Part shown: in pieces, positions 43,156 through 55,178 of the stretch
Layout: every line of letters starts with the position of its first letter
How positions within the stretch are numbered: the stretch's first letter is position 1
NCBI GenBank assembly: GCA_949592205.1
Contig: CATIUR010000004.1
Coordinates: 91,472,337 to 91,536,336 of the forward strand
Reading direction: 5' to 3'
Source of the DNA: Helichrysum umbraculigerum
Taxonomy: Eukaryota; Streptophyta; Magnoliopsida; Asterales; Asteraceae
DNA: 64,000 nt
Translations under genes and position numbers: made by a program
Notes under the pieces: generated by a model
Told to the model about the DNA's origin: nothing
Seen by the model: only the letters and a program-made list of their open reading frames with translations
Database searches by the model: none

Positions 43156-46100
43156 AACTCAGTTATGTCCAGCGAAAAGATTTTTATAATAGTTTTGGGT
43201 GAGTTAAAAACATTTCCAAGAAGTCACCACTTTGTCATATGGGAAAATTATTTAGACAATACAGGGAAAGTTAAGATGATCTTTTCAGAAATAAGTACTG
43301 ACTTTCCCAGGCATACTTTCCAAATCTCGTGATCTTGGAGTATACATGACTGGGCGATCTCACTAAAGGTGGTCACTCAATTCACTCATGGTGTATGGGG
43401 TTTCCTATCATTCTAGCACAATTAAAATCGCTCAAATAGCCTGTCATGCAGCACTCATCATCATAAGCTTGGTCGAGAATCGGATCTCCACCACTTAGGA
43501 AGAGGACGGCGCTAATTATCCCAAGACATTCAAGTGGGTTGTATTGTTTGTGAGGGTTAAGGGGTATGGATAGTGGTGATTTTTGGTTGAAAGGGTTGCT
43601 TATCTTAGGCATCTTAAAAATCATGAAAAACTTATTGTAGAATGGAGAAGATAGCTACTCGTCTTCTGCCGGATCTTCCTTTGAACGGTTGATACTTTGA
43701 AGCACTTAGCTTTATTTTCTTTTTTTTTTTTCTTTTCTTTCTTTTTCAGTTTTTTATTTTCTTTTCTTTCTTCAGAAATTCTTTGCCAGAGAATTTCCAA
43801 GGATATTTTTCTTTGCTTTTCTTTCGGAAATCTTTTCTTTCTTATCACGGACTTCTTCGAGTCTTTTCTTCCGGTGCCAATTTTTCGCACTTTTGATTTT
43901 CTTCAATTTTGGTGAACACAAAGGAGTAGATCAATTCAGAAGAAGATTCTTCAAGATGTTTTTCATAATCCTCAGAAATTCTAAGATAAGTTGTTGGAAA
44001 TTTTGGATAAGTGGTTTAAAGATGTAGGGTTTTGAAGAAACGAAAGGTTTAGGCTCAACAGGGTTTTCTAGGCGGATCATCGATACTAAAAATGAGTATC
44101 GGAAGGGTTTTGGGCTTGAAAAGGTATGTAAAAATGGGGTTAAATCCTAAGGAATGTCGAGATCATTTAATTGCACCTATACCGCGTATGGTACTCTCCA
44201 ATGTGGTCTTGAAACGTATGTCAGGAACAAGTTCTAATTTAGAGATACTGGCATCGGCACACACAAGAAATGAACAATGAAGCATTTAAGATGAATGCTT
44301 TTAAGGCTCAAAACCTAACTGCAAATATGGTTTGTATGTACCCTGCCATGCTCCTTTTAGATTATCACTACTTATTTAAGAAATTTCTACCTTAATTTCC
44401 CTAATATTCCTGAATAACTGACTCATATTAGAAATGGATCCTCCTGAAAGATATTATAACTCAAAAATAGCAGAGCTAATCGAATGATTTGGCCCATACT
44501 TTATTAGTTTTGTTGAAAATTTTGAAAAATTTTGAGGAACATTTTCTGAGTTGAGCTATTCGGACATAAAAATCTGTAAACATCCAATCCAAGGTATTCT
44601 ATACCTGCTATCCCACACTTAGAGGAACATTATCCCTAATGTTCTCTTGAGTTGAGATTATACTGTAAAGTATAATCCCACACTTAGAGTTTGAACATAT
44701 AGAAAATGTTACTCAAGTGTATGTAATGGGCTGGAATCCCACACTTAGTGATAAGCTTTAGGATAGAATATAGATTACTTCTTAGATTAACAGGCTAGCA
44801 AAGCAAAATTTAATCATGAAAACGGAGTGAAGGTTAAGAAACTCCCTAGATGACGATTGTTGTTATGAAGCTGAGATCGATAAGTGAGACGAGATGAAGT
44901 GGGTCTTTGATCCTCTGATTCCATGAAGAGCGGTTCAGCTTTGGACGTGTCGATCTGGTGCACAATGCCTTGTATCCAGACTTAGCAGAGAATCGTTCCA
45001 TCATGTAAGTGGAGATTCTTTTTTTGTGAATCCCACACTTTAGTGTTTAAAGATTTGGAGACGATTCTTGCTAAGTGGTTGTAGTGTGGGTTGAGATCCT
45101 ACACGTAGATCTTCGGCACGTGCGAGTTTCGGAAGAAGATAGTCCACGCTCCTTCCCTTAGAGATGTATGTAAGATCCGTGGTCCGCAGGTGTGTGAGCT
45201 TGTTTGTCTGCCTTTGATTCCACGGTTTCTTCCTTAAATGTTCGTCATCTCTTGGATCCTCCAGTCATCCAACATCCACTCAAATCACCAAATTCTCTCA
45301 AAAATAACTAAGACTAAAAGGATAGATTGTAGAAAATGAAGCGAAGTGATGTCGTCCTCCAGACACAAGCAGAATCAACCAATAATCACCAAATGTTGGA
45401 TAGAGGTTAATGGACAAAGATCCTAATCATCAAGAGCCGCTACTTTAACTCAATTGCTCCTAACGATCTGAGAGTGCTGACTCTAATGGCCATAGATCTT
45501 TATCTCCCGAGATTTTTGCTGACAAACTGATGTAATGCATCTGATGTTGTTCTTTATCGGTAGAGATCTCCAGTTTCCAATTTAATCCCGTATCTATTCC
45601 TTCACATGAATGGTCCCTGATGGTGATGGTTGTACATGCGAAAGGGTGGATGGATGGGTGAATGTGGATGGTAGTGATGGTTTCGGGTTCCATTATATGG
45701 CAAGGTTTATCTATAGGATTTGGAATTTGTGGGCACATATGATGAGTATTAAGCTGATCACCCTTGATGAACTAGTCATAGACAACTAGAAATCATCTTT
45801 ATGTCTAGAAGTGTCATCTCTTATCCCCTGCAAAGCAATGCTCCAGAAGTTCCCAAATTTAATGAGCTGTAAGCTCCCTTTGTCTTCTTTCCATTATTCT
45901 CGAAGATTTTTTTATCCATAGGCATTAGTCCCTGTCTGTTAGGCATTTGTACAAGTATAACAAACAAACGTGATCTAACAAACAAGTGATTATTCTCCAA
46001 ATCATAGATTCACTTGTTTGCGAAGAACCTATCGAAGTAAGTGCTTTGTAGATGAAACAAACCATTGTATGACTTGGAGTCTAATCCCACACAAAAAGTG

Positions 46101-46198
46101 TTAGTTGCCTATAATTTCATCGCAGCACAAATAGCAGATATGGAAACACTAGCATGAGCATTTAAATCAGGTAACCAAGTATAAAGATTTCCAAAGCC
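43156..46198 (-). other. El-7 3' noncoding region
   Basis: Three kilobases without a credible gene. Purine-rich tract in sense at about 43713-43775. Triple cassette at 44611-44755, with hairpin GAACATT-AGGGAT-AATGTTC (44654 to 44635). The stretch 44760-46198 is specific to El-7 in this window, with short ORFs (92 aa at 45460-45738, 74 aa at 46109-46333) that have no recognisable domain and overlap a structured RNA, so I do not call them genes. Confidence 0.65.
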
Positions 46199-46330
46199 CA
46201 CATTTTTAAACGATTTCGAGCATAATACACATAGTGACATACAAATCAGGTTTTCAGATGAATCATTTAAGGATCTTATATGTATGCTTACAGAAATATA
46301 TGTAAGTACCTCCAATGCTCGAAATATGTG
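46199..46330 (-). other. El-7 structured RNA block
   Basis: Nested inverted repeats: CACAT/ATGTG (46199-46203 with 46326-46330), ATTTCGAGCAT/ATGCTCGAAAT (46213-46223 with 46315-46325, 11 bp perfect), and inner CTTACA/TGTAAG (46287-46292 with 46301-46306). Same position and design as in El-6 (55451-55530) and El-9 (60710-60783), with different stem bases. Confidence 0.7.
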
Positions 46331-46628
46331 CATGGGTGTATAAGATGACTAAGGCTCCTAATTCTCATTCTAGTAGGTTTCCAAAGTTTGTGAGTGAAGG
46401 GGATAAAAGAACTTGAGATTTTATATAATGGTGAAAAATAGATATTGCGATAAAGTTCAAACAAGCGGGAGTATGAAGTTTTAAAGTTTGACAAAAATTG
46501 GACTTTTAATGGGGCAATTTTTGCAAACAATCCTATTTGTTCATAAAATAGAAAATTTGGAACATTCTTTTTAGGGTTTCAACTTCTACTTATTGGATTA
46601 GCTAATATTACCAAAACTAAGTTAAACA

Positions 46629-46680
46629 CGGGTTGCCTCCCGAGAAGCGCTTGTTTTTGTTCGAATCTCTAGCTTGACTC
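46629..46680 (-). other. El-7 two-hairpin module after orphan ORF
   Basis: In sense GAGTC-(AAGCTAGA)-GATTC with one G-U pair (46680 to 46663), then CGGG-AGGCAA-CCCG (46642 to 46629). It overlaps the last bases before the ORF stop region at 46686 by less than ten bases of spacing. Confidence 0.78.
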
Positions 46681-46685
46681 TAGCA

Positions 46686-47993
46686 CTACTTATCAGGCAA
46701 TCCTAGGGGCTCCCTTGCATCCATCAGTAGACACAAGGGGTAGTATTGGTACATACCTAAAAGTTTACAGCAGATTAAGGCCAGGGTATGTCCAATATAA
46801 GGAGATGGTTCGAAGTGAGGGAATGGTTTTACCGGAGGTACCACAAATCTCTCAACTTCTACTACCTCCTTGGTCAGAATGGGTTGGTCAAAGGAATCCT
46901 CACCTCTAAATGATGTATAGGACATTATATGGTTGAGAGAGGGTTTGAAGGGAAACCATGACGCAGAACCCACCTTGCTTCCTATGGTCTTTTGGTCAAT
47001 GCTAATGTTGTACTTTGGGCATGGAGGTGGGACAGTATCCGTTTTTGTCTCCAATCTTGTAGCAACATTCTCATCGACTACTTGGTCGGCAATTAGGGTT
47101 TCAACTAGATCAAGGGGTGATTCATCCGGGAAGATAGATGGGACATTATCAACCACAACTAGTTGCGGGATGTTGTCAACCATGTCAGTTTGAGTTGGAA
47201 CAAAATCACTTCTCAGAGTTGGTGCGTATTCCTCCGGTCCTTCTGAAGCTGGGTCTTCTGTGTAAATCTCCATCTCCGGACTCTCTACTTCTATCTCTTC
47301 GTCTACCTCATCATCCTCGTTACTCCGGTAGGAAGTTTCAAGTTGCCATGACTCGGAAAGTTCCTCTAGAATGAACTCCTCATCGGTCTCGGACGTAGAT
47401 AGGTTGAGAATGGGTGGAAGTGGGGATTTAGAAGATTGGGTAGGTGAAGGGTTGGAAGGGATTTTGCAATCGGACTCATGAGAATGAAAGTCTGTGTCAA
47501 GTGAAGTAGGTGTGGTGTGTGGATGCCTCTCATCTTCCTGTACTCTATAGATGGTTGTAACATGATCCCTAATTCTCTCACAACTTTCTTGGACTGTTTT
47601 TTCCATTTCCGATAGCTTATCAGTATATCCTTTAAGCATGTCGGCTATTTGTTGTTCAAATGGGGTGAAAGAGGGAGAAAGAGTAGCATTACTGCTGAGA
47701 TAAGCTGTAGGCATATCTCTCAAGTTAGAACTCTCGTATGGTTGGTATACTGGGTAAGATGGTTGTGGGTAGATATTGAATGGTCCAGGATAGTAAGGCT
47801 GGTATTGATGTGTTTGGAAAGCATAAGGGTCATAATGATGTTGAGATTGAGGATCTAAGTACCTTATGTTATCCGAATAAATCATACTATTCCCTTGACA
47901 TTCATTATCTACGTAGGCATTACTCCTGCATCTATCCTCGATTGATTTAGCAAGACTTTCAATTTGATCTTTTAGTTGTTGTTGAGTTGCCAT
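46686..47993 (-). CDS. El-7 orphan ORF, 435 aa, function unknown
   Basis: Intact ORF from ATG 47993 to stop 46686, occupying the place of gag-pol between PBS and the two-hairpin module. N-terminus MATQQQLKDQIESLAKSIED is helical. It is followed by a Tyr/Pro/Gln-rich stretch (YDPYAFQTHQYQPYYPGP), a predicted coiled segment (FEQQIADMLKGYTDKLSEME), a serine/proline linker and a very acidic stretch (SNEDDEVDEEIEVESPEMEI). The C-terminal part (PPVKPFPHFEPSPYIGHTL...) is neutral. I recognise no Gag core, zinc knuckle, protease or polymerase motif. An intact frame of this length in an otherwise noncoding element suggests recent constraint. It could be a highly diverged Gag or a captured host segment. 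Confidence 0.7.
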   Translation of the reverse strand: MATQQQLKDQIESLAKSIEDRCRSNAYVDNECQGNSMIYSDNIRYLDPQSQHHYDPYAFQTHQYQPYYPGPFNIYPQPSYPVYQPYESSNLRDMPTAYLSSNATLSPSFTPFEQQIADMLKGYTDKLSEMEKTVQESCERIRDHVTTIYRVQEDERHPHTTPTSLDTDFHSHESDCKIPSNPSPTQSSKSPLPPILNLSTSETDEEFILEELSESWQLETSYRSNEDDEVDEEIEVESPEMEIYTEDPASEGPEEYAPTLRSDFVPTQTDMVDNIPQLVVVDNVPSIFPDESPLDLVETLIADQVVDENVATRLETKTDTVPPPCPKYNISIDQKTIGSKVGSASWFPFKPSLNHIMSYTSFRGEDSFDQPILTKEVVEVERFVVPPVKPFPHFEPSPYIGHTLALICCKLLGMYQYYPLCLLMDAREPLGLPDK

Positions 47994-48193
47994 TTGCCCA
48001 AGTTTTCAGAAAAAGACAGCACAAGAAGAAGGTTTAAGAATTAAAGTTGTAGTATGGAGGGAAGTTATTCTAAGCTAATCTAAGCTAACTACGCTAATCT
48101 ACGGAAAGTAACTTCTGACAAGGAAGGTGAATCCAAGTCAAAAAGGATCGCTTAAAAATTATTTATCTAAACAGGCTCCGGATCGTACCACCG

Positions 48194-48211
48194 TCCCCGG
48201 CGACGGCGCCA
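48194..48211 (-). other. El-7 primer-binding site (tRNA-Asp type)
   Basis: In sense TGGCGCCGTCGCCGGGGA, six bases after the 5' LTR, the same type as El-4. A 200-base leader (47994-48193) separates it from the ORF. Confidence 0.85.
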
Positions 48212-48217
48212 AAAACT

Positions 48218-51190
48218 TGTCGTGCCCCCAGCGGTCTGTCGGATTTTACTCCGGTCATGGGTCCGGCCACCAAGACACACGGCAGGGTAGTTTTAATATT
48301 TGTATTAGTCGGGGGGAGCCTAAACTGGAACTGGTATGAATACCTGATACGAGTAAGCGGTAAGGATGATCCAGGGTCGTTCCTCACAACGGCAGAATTG
48401 AAACAGAGCTCGTTCCGATTAACTAGTATTTAAGCTAGGATTTTTATAACTTGGAAGGGTTTTGTTTTGGTTTTTATATCTAATTTAAACTAAACTACTG
48501 AAACTAATAAAACATAAAACTAAAGGGAGACTAGCATATATAACACATAAGGATAACAAAGACGTGGTTCACCATGACTTAGAATAGCTGTTATGATATT
48601 TTAGTTTGAAAACGTCTTTTAAAGATTTGTGTCTTGCGTTCACGTAGATACCCTGTGGTGTAAACACTAGTACCCTACTGATCGGGTTAACCGATCAATA
48701 TGTCACTGAGTACTAGGCTGTCAAGATTCTGATCAGATCGGATTGTCTTGAAACCCCCCTCACCGTCTCTTATGATGAGACCAAGTGACCCTCAAGATGG
48801 GGTGCAGGAATAAGGCGACAGTCCGCAATTTATCCACTGATCTTTCTTAACACAGACAAAGATATCTAAGCTAGGCAAGGCATTTAAGATTTAAGACAGG
48901 TGGTGACTGATTACCGTATACATTAATGGTTGTGATTGAGTTCAGAGATATTCGGCTGTGATACAGTCTTCAACCTACAGAGTTTTCCACGGTTACATTG
49001 TGTATTCACCCGTATTACGGTCTTTCCTGGATCACAGACTCAACCAGGATGTAATACAGTGTTCAGCCTACGACCTTTCCACGGCTTACCGGATACTTGG
49101 ACGTTTTAGGGCTTTATCCTGGATTACATACTTTACGGCTATCTGACCTCAATATATCTAAGCTTGTATTACAGTAAAACCATCTATGATAGCTAAACAA
49201 CCCGTTCACTTTATAAATCCCAACCCAATAAATCCCTGATTAATTCACAGTGTACTATACGATAAGTTGGGCAGTATTTCCACAGCTTCAAAATCAGACC
49301 ATGTTTATTTTAAGAAAACATAGATAGGTAGTGACCGTTTGATCAATGGTTAGCTACTCCTTGTCATAAAGGTTATAACCACGTTTATTGGAGGAAAGGT
49401 GATAGTTTTGTTTAAAATCGTAAATGTATAGTTAAACAGCACCACAAGTTTTCAAACCTATCTGTATTACATTTATCATGTTTATGAAAACATAACCATT
49501 AAGGCAGCAACAGTGTTATTGTATGTCTAGTATGCAGTACCTAAGCAACAATCAAACAAGAACATGCAATAGGACGGAATACTAGCATCACAGTACTGAC
49601 CGAAGGATTACATCATGGGTACCCCGGAAGTTGTCCCAAAGATACACAACAGATAAGCATAAACCTAATCTATCTCTAATCCTATGCTTCGTGTCCCTCG
49701 GATATGTTTCAATCAAGGGAACAATGACCATGTTGAGTTCATTGATCATCATACACAGAATAGTTGGCAATCCTACTTCTAGCAATTAGTCAGGTTCTAG
49801 GGAGGAGGATACAAACCACAGCATAAGTTGGACAGATAAACGGGTAGAGGTTCAGCTTATAAGTTCACAAACAATTGTAATATATAATAACTGGGAACAT
49901 TATTCCACAACGTATTGTGCCCACGACTTTCATAGCTTCCACATTCCGTACTACACACATTCGTAATGATTCCGGCGCTATACAAATGAAAGCCGTATAA
50001 CGTTACCTCCGTTGTTTCATAATGGTGTTATCCCAATTAGATATATCACCACAAACTACTCATTAATCATGGCAAACATACAAGTAATTACTCACAATGC
50101 ATAACAATAAACATTTCTAATATTAATAAATCACATACATCAAACAAGAACAATATGACAAATTAATAATAGAAAGGACAGAAAATACCGATATGAATTG
50201 CGAGCAGAATAACACTTGTATTTCTTCATTAATATCCAAGCATTACATAAGCTAGCCTCTACTAATTAACTACATAATTAATCTAATCCTAATCTTCTTT
50301 CTAGTTCTCCTCTAACTCCTAAGAGTAGTGCTAGAGAGAGAAACTAGAGAGAAGAACTAACTACAAGAACAATTCCCCTCTAACTCCTAAGAGTAGTGCT
50401 AGAGATAGAATTCTAGAGAGAGAGAGAGAAGTTGTAAGAATGAGAGGTGTGAGGTGTGTGAAATGAGAAATAGAGGTGACTATTTATAGGGGAAGAAGGA
50501 AAGCCATGGTACAAGCCTTGAAGCATCAAGTACAAGCATCAAAGCAGCATACGGGGCAAGCGGACCAAGGGGGTCAAACGGCACCCTTCAAGCACAACAC
50601 CCCCCGTACACGGCACCCTAAGGGCCGTATACGGCACCTAGGGTACTGTATACGGTACCTAGGTGGGCAGGGGGGGGGGGTTGGTGCTCCATATGCTGTA
50701 TAATGATTCCTCGGTTGCTTGGTTCGTCCGTATCTTCTTCGTTTGGACTCCGTTTTGCTTGATTCTTGCGCCGTTGGATTCGTTTTTCAATTACGCTTCT
50801 AATGACACTGAGTTTGCCAAATTTGGAAGTGTTTGACTTTTGCGTGTTCCGGATGACGATCGGCGGGCTTCCAGACTGCACATCTTCTTCGTTCTTCGTC
50901 CGTTTCTTCTGATTCTTTCACCTCCGATCTTGTATTTTCCTATGGAATCATAAAATATGAATTAAGATCTAATTACATAAGAAAATCAAGAAGGAAATAT
51001 TTAAGGTGATAGTTTTGCCTCGGTTTGCGTGTTATTTGGACGTTTTAACTGATTTTTGCAGCAACGTCTATATTTAGACTACCTTGGTGATTTTTAGTAA
51101 ATAATGATAGTTTGGAAATGTTTTTACCAAATAATAGTCCAAAAGGTACGGAAATATGTACTTAAAAACATGACTTTTTAGGTCACATCA
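48218..51190 (-). repeat. El-7 5' LTR
   Basis: 2973 bp, TGTCGTGCC...GGTCACATCA on plus. TATA box at 50481-50488 (minus), palindrome units at 50604, 50625 and 50646, G11 at 50670-50680. Differs from the 3' LTR by few substitutions, a short deletion near 48328 and the homopolymer length. Confidence 0.95.
50481..50680 (-). promoter_or_regulatory. El-7 5' LTR promoter: palindrome array, G-run, TATA
   Basis: The promoter that would drive El-7. TATAAATA at 50481-50488 on minus, units CCGTACACGG, CCGTATACGG and CTGTATACGG at exact 21-bp steps, and an adjacent G11 tract. Confidence 0.7.
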
Positions 51191-51195
51191 GAACC

Positions 51196-52397
51196 TTTAT
51201 GACAAGGAGTAGCTAACCTTGTTCAGACGGTCACTACCTATCTATGTTATCCAAAATAAACATGGTCTGATTTTGTAACTAGTGGAAATACTGTTTAAAC
51301 TATCATATAGTACGCCGTGAATTAATCAGGGATTTATTGGGATTGAATCATTAAAGTGAACGGGATGTTTAGCTATCATAGATGGTTTTACAATAATATA
51401 AGCTTAGATATATTGAGTTCAGATGGCTGTAAAGTATGTAATCCAGTTAAAGCCCTAATACGACTGAGTATCCGGTATAACGTTGGAAACCCCTTTGGTG
51501 GAGTACAAACACGTGAAAACCTTGGAAAGGTCGAAGGCTGTATACTGTATTACATCCTGGCATAGTCTGTGATCCAGGATAGACCGTAATACGGGTGAAT
51601 ACACAGTATAACATTGGAAACACCTATCGTGCAGTACAATTACTTACAAACTATGGAAAACCCTGTGGGTTGAAGACTGTATCACAGCCGAATATCTCTG
51701 AACTCAATCACAACCATTAATGCATATGTTAATCAGTCACCACCTGTCTTAAATCTTAAATGCCTTGCCTATCTTAGATATATTTGTCTGTGTTAAGAAA
51801 GATCAGTGGATAAATTGCGGACTGTCGCCTTATTCCTGCACCCCATCTGAGGGTCACCTAGTCTCGTCACAAGAGACGGTGAGGAGGGTTTCAAGACAGT
51901 CCGATCTGATCAAAATCTTGATAGCCTAGTACTCAGTGACATACTGATCGGTTAACCTGATCAGTAGGGTGCTAGTGTTTACACCACAATGTATCTACGT
52001 GAACGCAAGACACAAATCTTAAAAGACGTTTTTAAATATAAAACCCCAAATACAGCATCACCCCACGTAAAAGCTAACGAAGTCATAACAAACACTAGTC
52101 CCCTTATACTGATTCAACCTACCGCTTTTAATTACTGTTTTTAATTAGTTTAAATTTAATTAGGACCTAAGTATAAACCCCCACTCAAAACTATTTTCAA
52201 ACCATCGCTAATTTGAACTGTTCGTCCCGACAAGTCGTTTCCCAATACGATTAACTCTTTAGAACGACCCTAGGTCATACTTCAGCTATACAGCTCTAGT
52301 AGAACTTAGGTCCCCAGCAAAATATAAATTTTTAAACTTCCACCGACGTGCTGCCATACGGTCGCGTTGACGACGCGTGACGGTTGGTGGCGCGTCA
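51196..52397 (+). repeat. El-6 5' LTR, right (R/U5) segment
   Basis: Continues from 29986 after El-7 (target copy GAACC at 51191-51195). Ends ...GTGGCGCGTCA at 52397. LTR total is about 2609 bp. Small ORFs in it (51356-51565, 52306-52548) are LTR sequence and are not conserved as proteins. Confidence 0.88.
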
Positions 52398-52403
52398 AGT
52401 TTT

Positions 52404-52421
52404 TGACGCCGTTGCCGGGGA
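52404..52421 (+). other. El-6 primer-binding site (tRNA-Asp type)
   Basis: TGACGCCGTTGCCGGGGA, six bases after the LTR. One mismatch (position 3) to the tRNA-Asp complement. A 213-base leader follows before the ORF. Confidence 0.83.
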
Positions 52422-52634
52422 AGTTAATCGTAAGATTCTGAGGCGTCCCGACGAACTTTCTCTTTAGTGATACCCGTAGATTAGATTTCTCTCTCGTAAC
52501 CACCGAAAATTCTTTACCACTATCCACAACGATATTCGACCAGATCATCCGGATCTGAACCTCTCATTTTCGTACCCAATCCTGTGTCAATTATCCGTAC
52601 CATCCGAAAAGAAAGACGTTCCCGTTTTCCATAA

Positions 52635-55163
52635 ATGGCCGCTCGTGTTACTCTCGCTGATAGCACCAAACTGTCAATCGAAGGACGAGGAGGACCGATC
52701 AGCTACCCTGTGATAGACGGTGCATCTTTCGAACTCAAATACAACACTGTACAACTTATCAAAGACCAACGTCAATTCCATGGTCTACCCCATCAGGATC
52801 CTAACGCCCACATTGACAAATTCATTCACGTCTCCAACTCGTATAAGCAGAACGGGGTTGATCAGAATATAGTCCGCTTATACTTGTTCCCCTACTCTAT
52901 CGCTTCTCATGCTCTTTCTTGGTTTGAGGAACTTGAGACCGGCTCAATCACCTCATGGACGGATATGGGTAACAAGTTTCTTGCAAAATACTTTCCTCCG
53001 TCCAAACAGATCAAAGCAAAGAATGACATCGCAAACTTCAAACAAGCTCATGGTGAATCAATCTACTCCGCATGGGAGCGATTCAGGAGTTTACTGAGGA
53101 AATTTCGAGAACATCAAATGACAAAGACTGAAAAACTGTACACGTTCTATAACGGTCTATACCCAAATCATCGCATCACTCTTGACGCTGCTGCTCAAGG
53201 AAGTATTATGCTACGCACCGTAGATGAGGCTTGGGAATTGATCGAAAATATGACGATGAACCATCATGAATGGAATACCGATGAACAATTACCGATGGCA
53301 GTCTCCAATCCAGCACAAACTGAGATGGTCAAATGTATGGCAGAACATATTGCAATCCTAACGAGACAAATTGGAGAAATGAAACAGCAACCTCAGCAGG
53401 TCCACCAAATCCAATCCTTTCAGAATTACGCCAACCCATATCAGGTTGCGTATGAGGACCCTGCTATCTACTACGCCCAAAATCATCCACCTGGCTTTGC
53501 TCAAACCTCTCCACCAACTAGACCTATCCAATACCCATCTTACCCACAACAACCCCAACTCACCTACAACCAACCATTTTCACCCAACAGACCTTCACCT
53601 GGCACAATCCAACCTCATGAACCTGCCACACCGGTCACTAGTTCAAACGACACCCTTATACAACTCATTCAAGGGTTTATGGCTAGGCAAGACCAGACTA
53701 ACCTCCTCCTTACGAACCGTCTGAATAGCCTTGAGAATCAAATTGGTAAGTTAGCCCAAGGATCCTTACCTAGCAACACCGTTCACAATCCACACATTGC
53801 GGAGGCTAAGACTTTGAACTCCACGGATACTCAGAGGGCACTGAGCCACTCTAATGTTTCTTCTCCGGTGAAGAACCCTACTCCTGTCCCGATGACAGTC
53901 GAGACTCAATCCGTACCTACCCCTACTCAGGGAGTTCGAGTCCCCTTCCCAAATCCTATCGGAAAAAGGTTTAACGCAAAATCTTTCAAACTCGATGAAA
54001 AATTCTTAGACACCGTGTCTAGAATCCCTTCCGGCTCTAAATACATCCGACATATGCTGGCTACTAAAGAAAAGGTACCCGAAGTACCTAAAATCTCTCT
54101 CAACGCCGAATGCTCAACCATCATTCAGAATTCCCTTCCGGAAAAACTAGGAGACACGGGCCGCTTCACTTTGCCCTGTTCTATCTATCACTCGGGCATG
54201 ATACACTCCTTGGCCGATCTTGGAGCTAGTATCAACCTCATGCCCTACTCACTCTACTCTAGACTTGAACTAGGACCTCTGCAACCCAATAAGATGAGCG
54301 TCCAGCTTGCCGATCAAACAACTCGATATCCTAGGGGCATAGCTGAGAATGTTATGGTTAAGGTTGACAGGTTTTGGTTCCCTACGGACTTTGTAGTGAT
54401 GAATATACAGGAAGATATCAATATACCCATTATCCTAGGAAGGCCTTTCATGAATACTGCTCATGCTATTATTGATGTTTACTCGCAGACTATCAGCCTT
54501 AGAGCACATGGACAGACTATTGCCTTTAGAATCAACCAGGCTGATGAACTACTCGCGGAGCAGGCAGAAATATATGCAATCTCAATGGGCAGGATTACTT
54601 CAGACGACGATACTTCTGATTCAGAACCACCAGACATATACGTATCAGATAAACACACTTGTCTTATATCATCAACAGAAGAATCAAAGTCAGAAGAAGA
54701 GATGGGAGATTCCAAGCCAGACAAGTCAGAACAAGAAGAACTTGAGGAAGTAGAGGAGGATATATACCAGTCCACACCACTGTATCACCACTTACCTAAT
54801 GATAATCTACCAACTGATGAATCACATGATGCAGGATTTGGCATAACTATGGAAAGGCTAATAGCCTCGATCATAGACCCCTCACAACATCTTGTTTTAT
54901 CAAAGCAACACCCCAAGCGAGAAATGATGGAATTAGATGGATTATCTGCAGTTGATCCCAATAGAGCTACATCTAGAGCTATAAAGGACATTATCTGGGA
55001 TCTTCTGCACATGCAAAGAGTTACTGAGCAATTCCCTTTCTTTGCATATGAGATTCCAAACGTCATCCAACCCATCACTCGCCACTTTCTGAGAATCAAT
55101 CCACGTAATCCCAGGGTTCCACTTCTGAGCACTTCCGACCCTGGAGGTTCCAGCTCCAACTAG
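52635..55163 (+). CDS. El-6 Gag-protease-X protein, 842 aa, intact
   Basis: Uninterrupted ORF starting MAARVTLADSTKLSIEG, an Athila-type Gag start (compare El-4). Gag core at residues about 30-215 (LYLFPYSIASHALSWFEEL, ITSWTDMGNKFLAKYFPP), then a Gln/Pro/Tyr-rich region (about 250-360), a linker, aspartic protease at about 490-640 (SLADLGASINLMPYS; PIILGRPFMNTAHAIIDVY), and an acidic Ser/Glu tail (about 665-715). The last 90 residues (QHPKREMMELDG; DIIWDLLHMQRV; RHFLRINPRNPR) match the C-terminus of the second ORF of El-9. Relative to El-9, an internal deletion after LIASIIDPSQ joins the Gag-Pro part to the end of X. No RT, RNase H, integrase or zinc knuckle. Intact frame suggests that Gag and protease could still be made. 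Confidence 0.9.
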   Translation: MAARVTLADSTKLSIEGRGGPISYPVIDGASFELKYNTVQLIKDQRQFHGLPHQDPNAHIDKFIHVSNSYKQNGVDQNIVRLYLFPYSIASHALSWFEELETGSITSWTDMGNKFLAKYFPPSKQIKAKNDIANFKQAHGESIYSAWERFRSLLRKFREHQMTKTEKLYTFYNGLYPNHRITLDAAAQGSIMLRTVDEAWELIENMTMNHHEWNTDEQLPMAVSNPAQTEMVKCMAEHIAILTRQIGEMKQQPQQVHQIQSFQNYANPYQVAYEDPAIYYAQNHPPGFAQTSPPTRPIQYPSYPQQPQLTYNQPFSPNRPSPGTIQPHEPATPVTSSNDTLIQLIQGFMARQDQTNLLLTNRLNSLENQIGKLAQGSLPSNTVHNPHIAEAKTLNSTDTQRALSHSNVSSPVKNPTPVPMTVETQSVPTPTQGVRVPFPNPIGKRFNAKSFKLDEKFLDTVSRIPSGSKYIRHMLATKEKVPEVPKISLNAECSTIIQNSLPEKLGDTGRFTLPCSIYHSGMIHSLADLGASINLMPYSLYSRLELGPLQPNKMSVQLADQTTRYPRGIAENVMVKVDRFWFPTDFVVMNIQEDINIPIILGRPFMNTAHAIIDVYSQTISLRAHGQTIAFRINQADELLAEQAEIYAISMGRITSDDDTSDSEPPDIYVSDKHTCLISSTEESKSEEEMGDSKPDKSEQEELEEVEEDIYQSTPLYHHLPNDNLPTDESHDAGFGITMERLIASIIDPSQHLVLSKQHPKREMMELDGLSAVDPNRATSRAIKDIIWDLLHMQRVTEQFPFFAYEIPNVIQPITRHFLRINPRNPRVPLLSTSDPGGSSSN

Positions 55164-55178
55164 ACTGAAGGAAGGCAA

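Larger units (their letters stand above)
29987..51190 (-). mobile_element. El-7: non-autonomous Athila-type element with an orphan ORF
   Basis: LTRs of about 2.98 kb (29987-43117, interrupted by El-8; and 48218-51190) with perfect target duplication GAACC (29982-29986, 51191-51195). PBS at 48194-48211, a single 435-aa ORF (46686-47993), two-hairpin module, structured RNA, triple cassette and PPT. No gag, protease, RT or integrase motif is visible. The intact internal length is only about 5.1 kb. It is inserted in the El-6 5' LTR. Confidence 0.93.

Noticed and set aside
45460..46530. Small ORFs (74-92 aa) in the El-7 3' region
   Set aside because: Overlap conserved inverted repeats of the structured RNA block. 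Not matched as proteins in El-6 or El-9.
46715..47858. Plus-strand ORFs opposite the El-7 orphan ORF
   Set aside because: Shorter shadows of the 435-aa minus-strand frame. The minus strand is the element's sense by PBS, PPT and LTR order.
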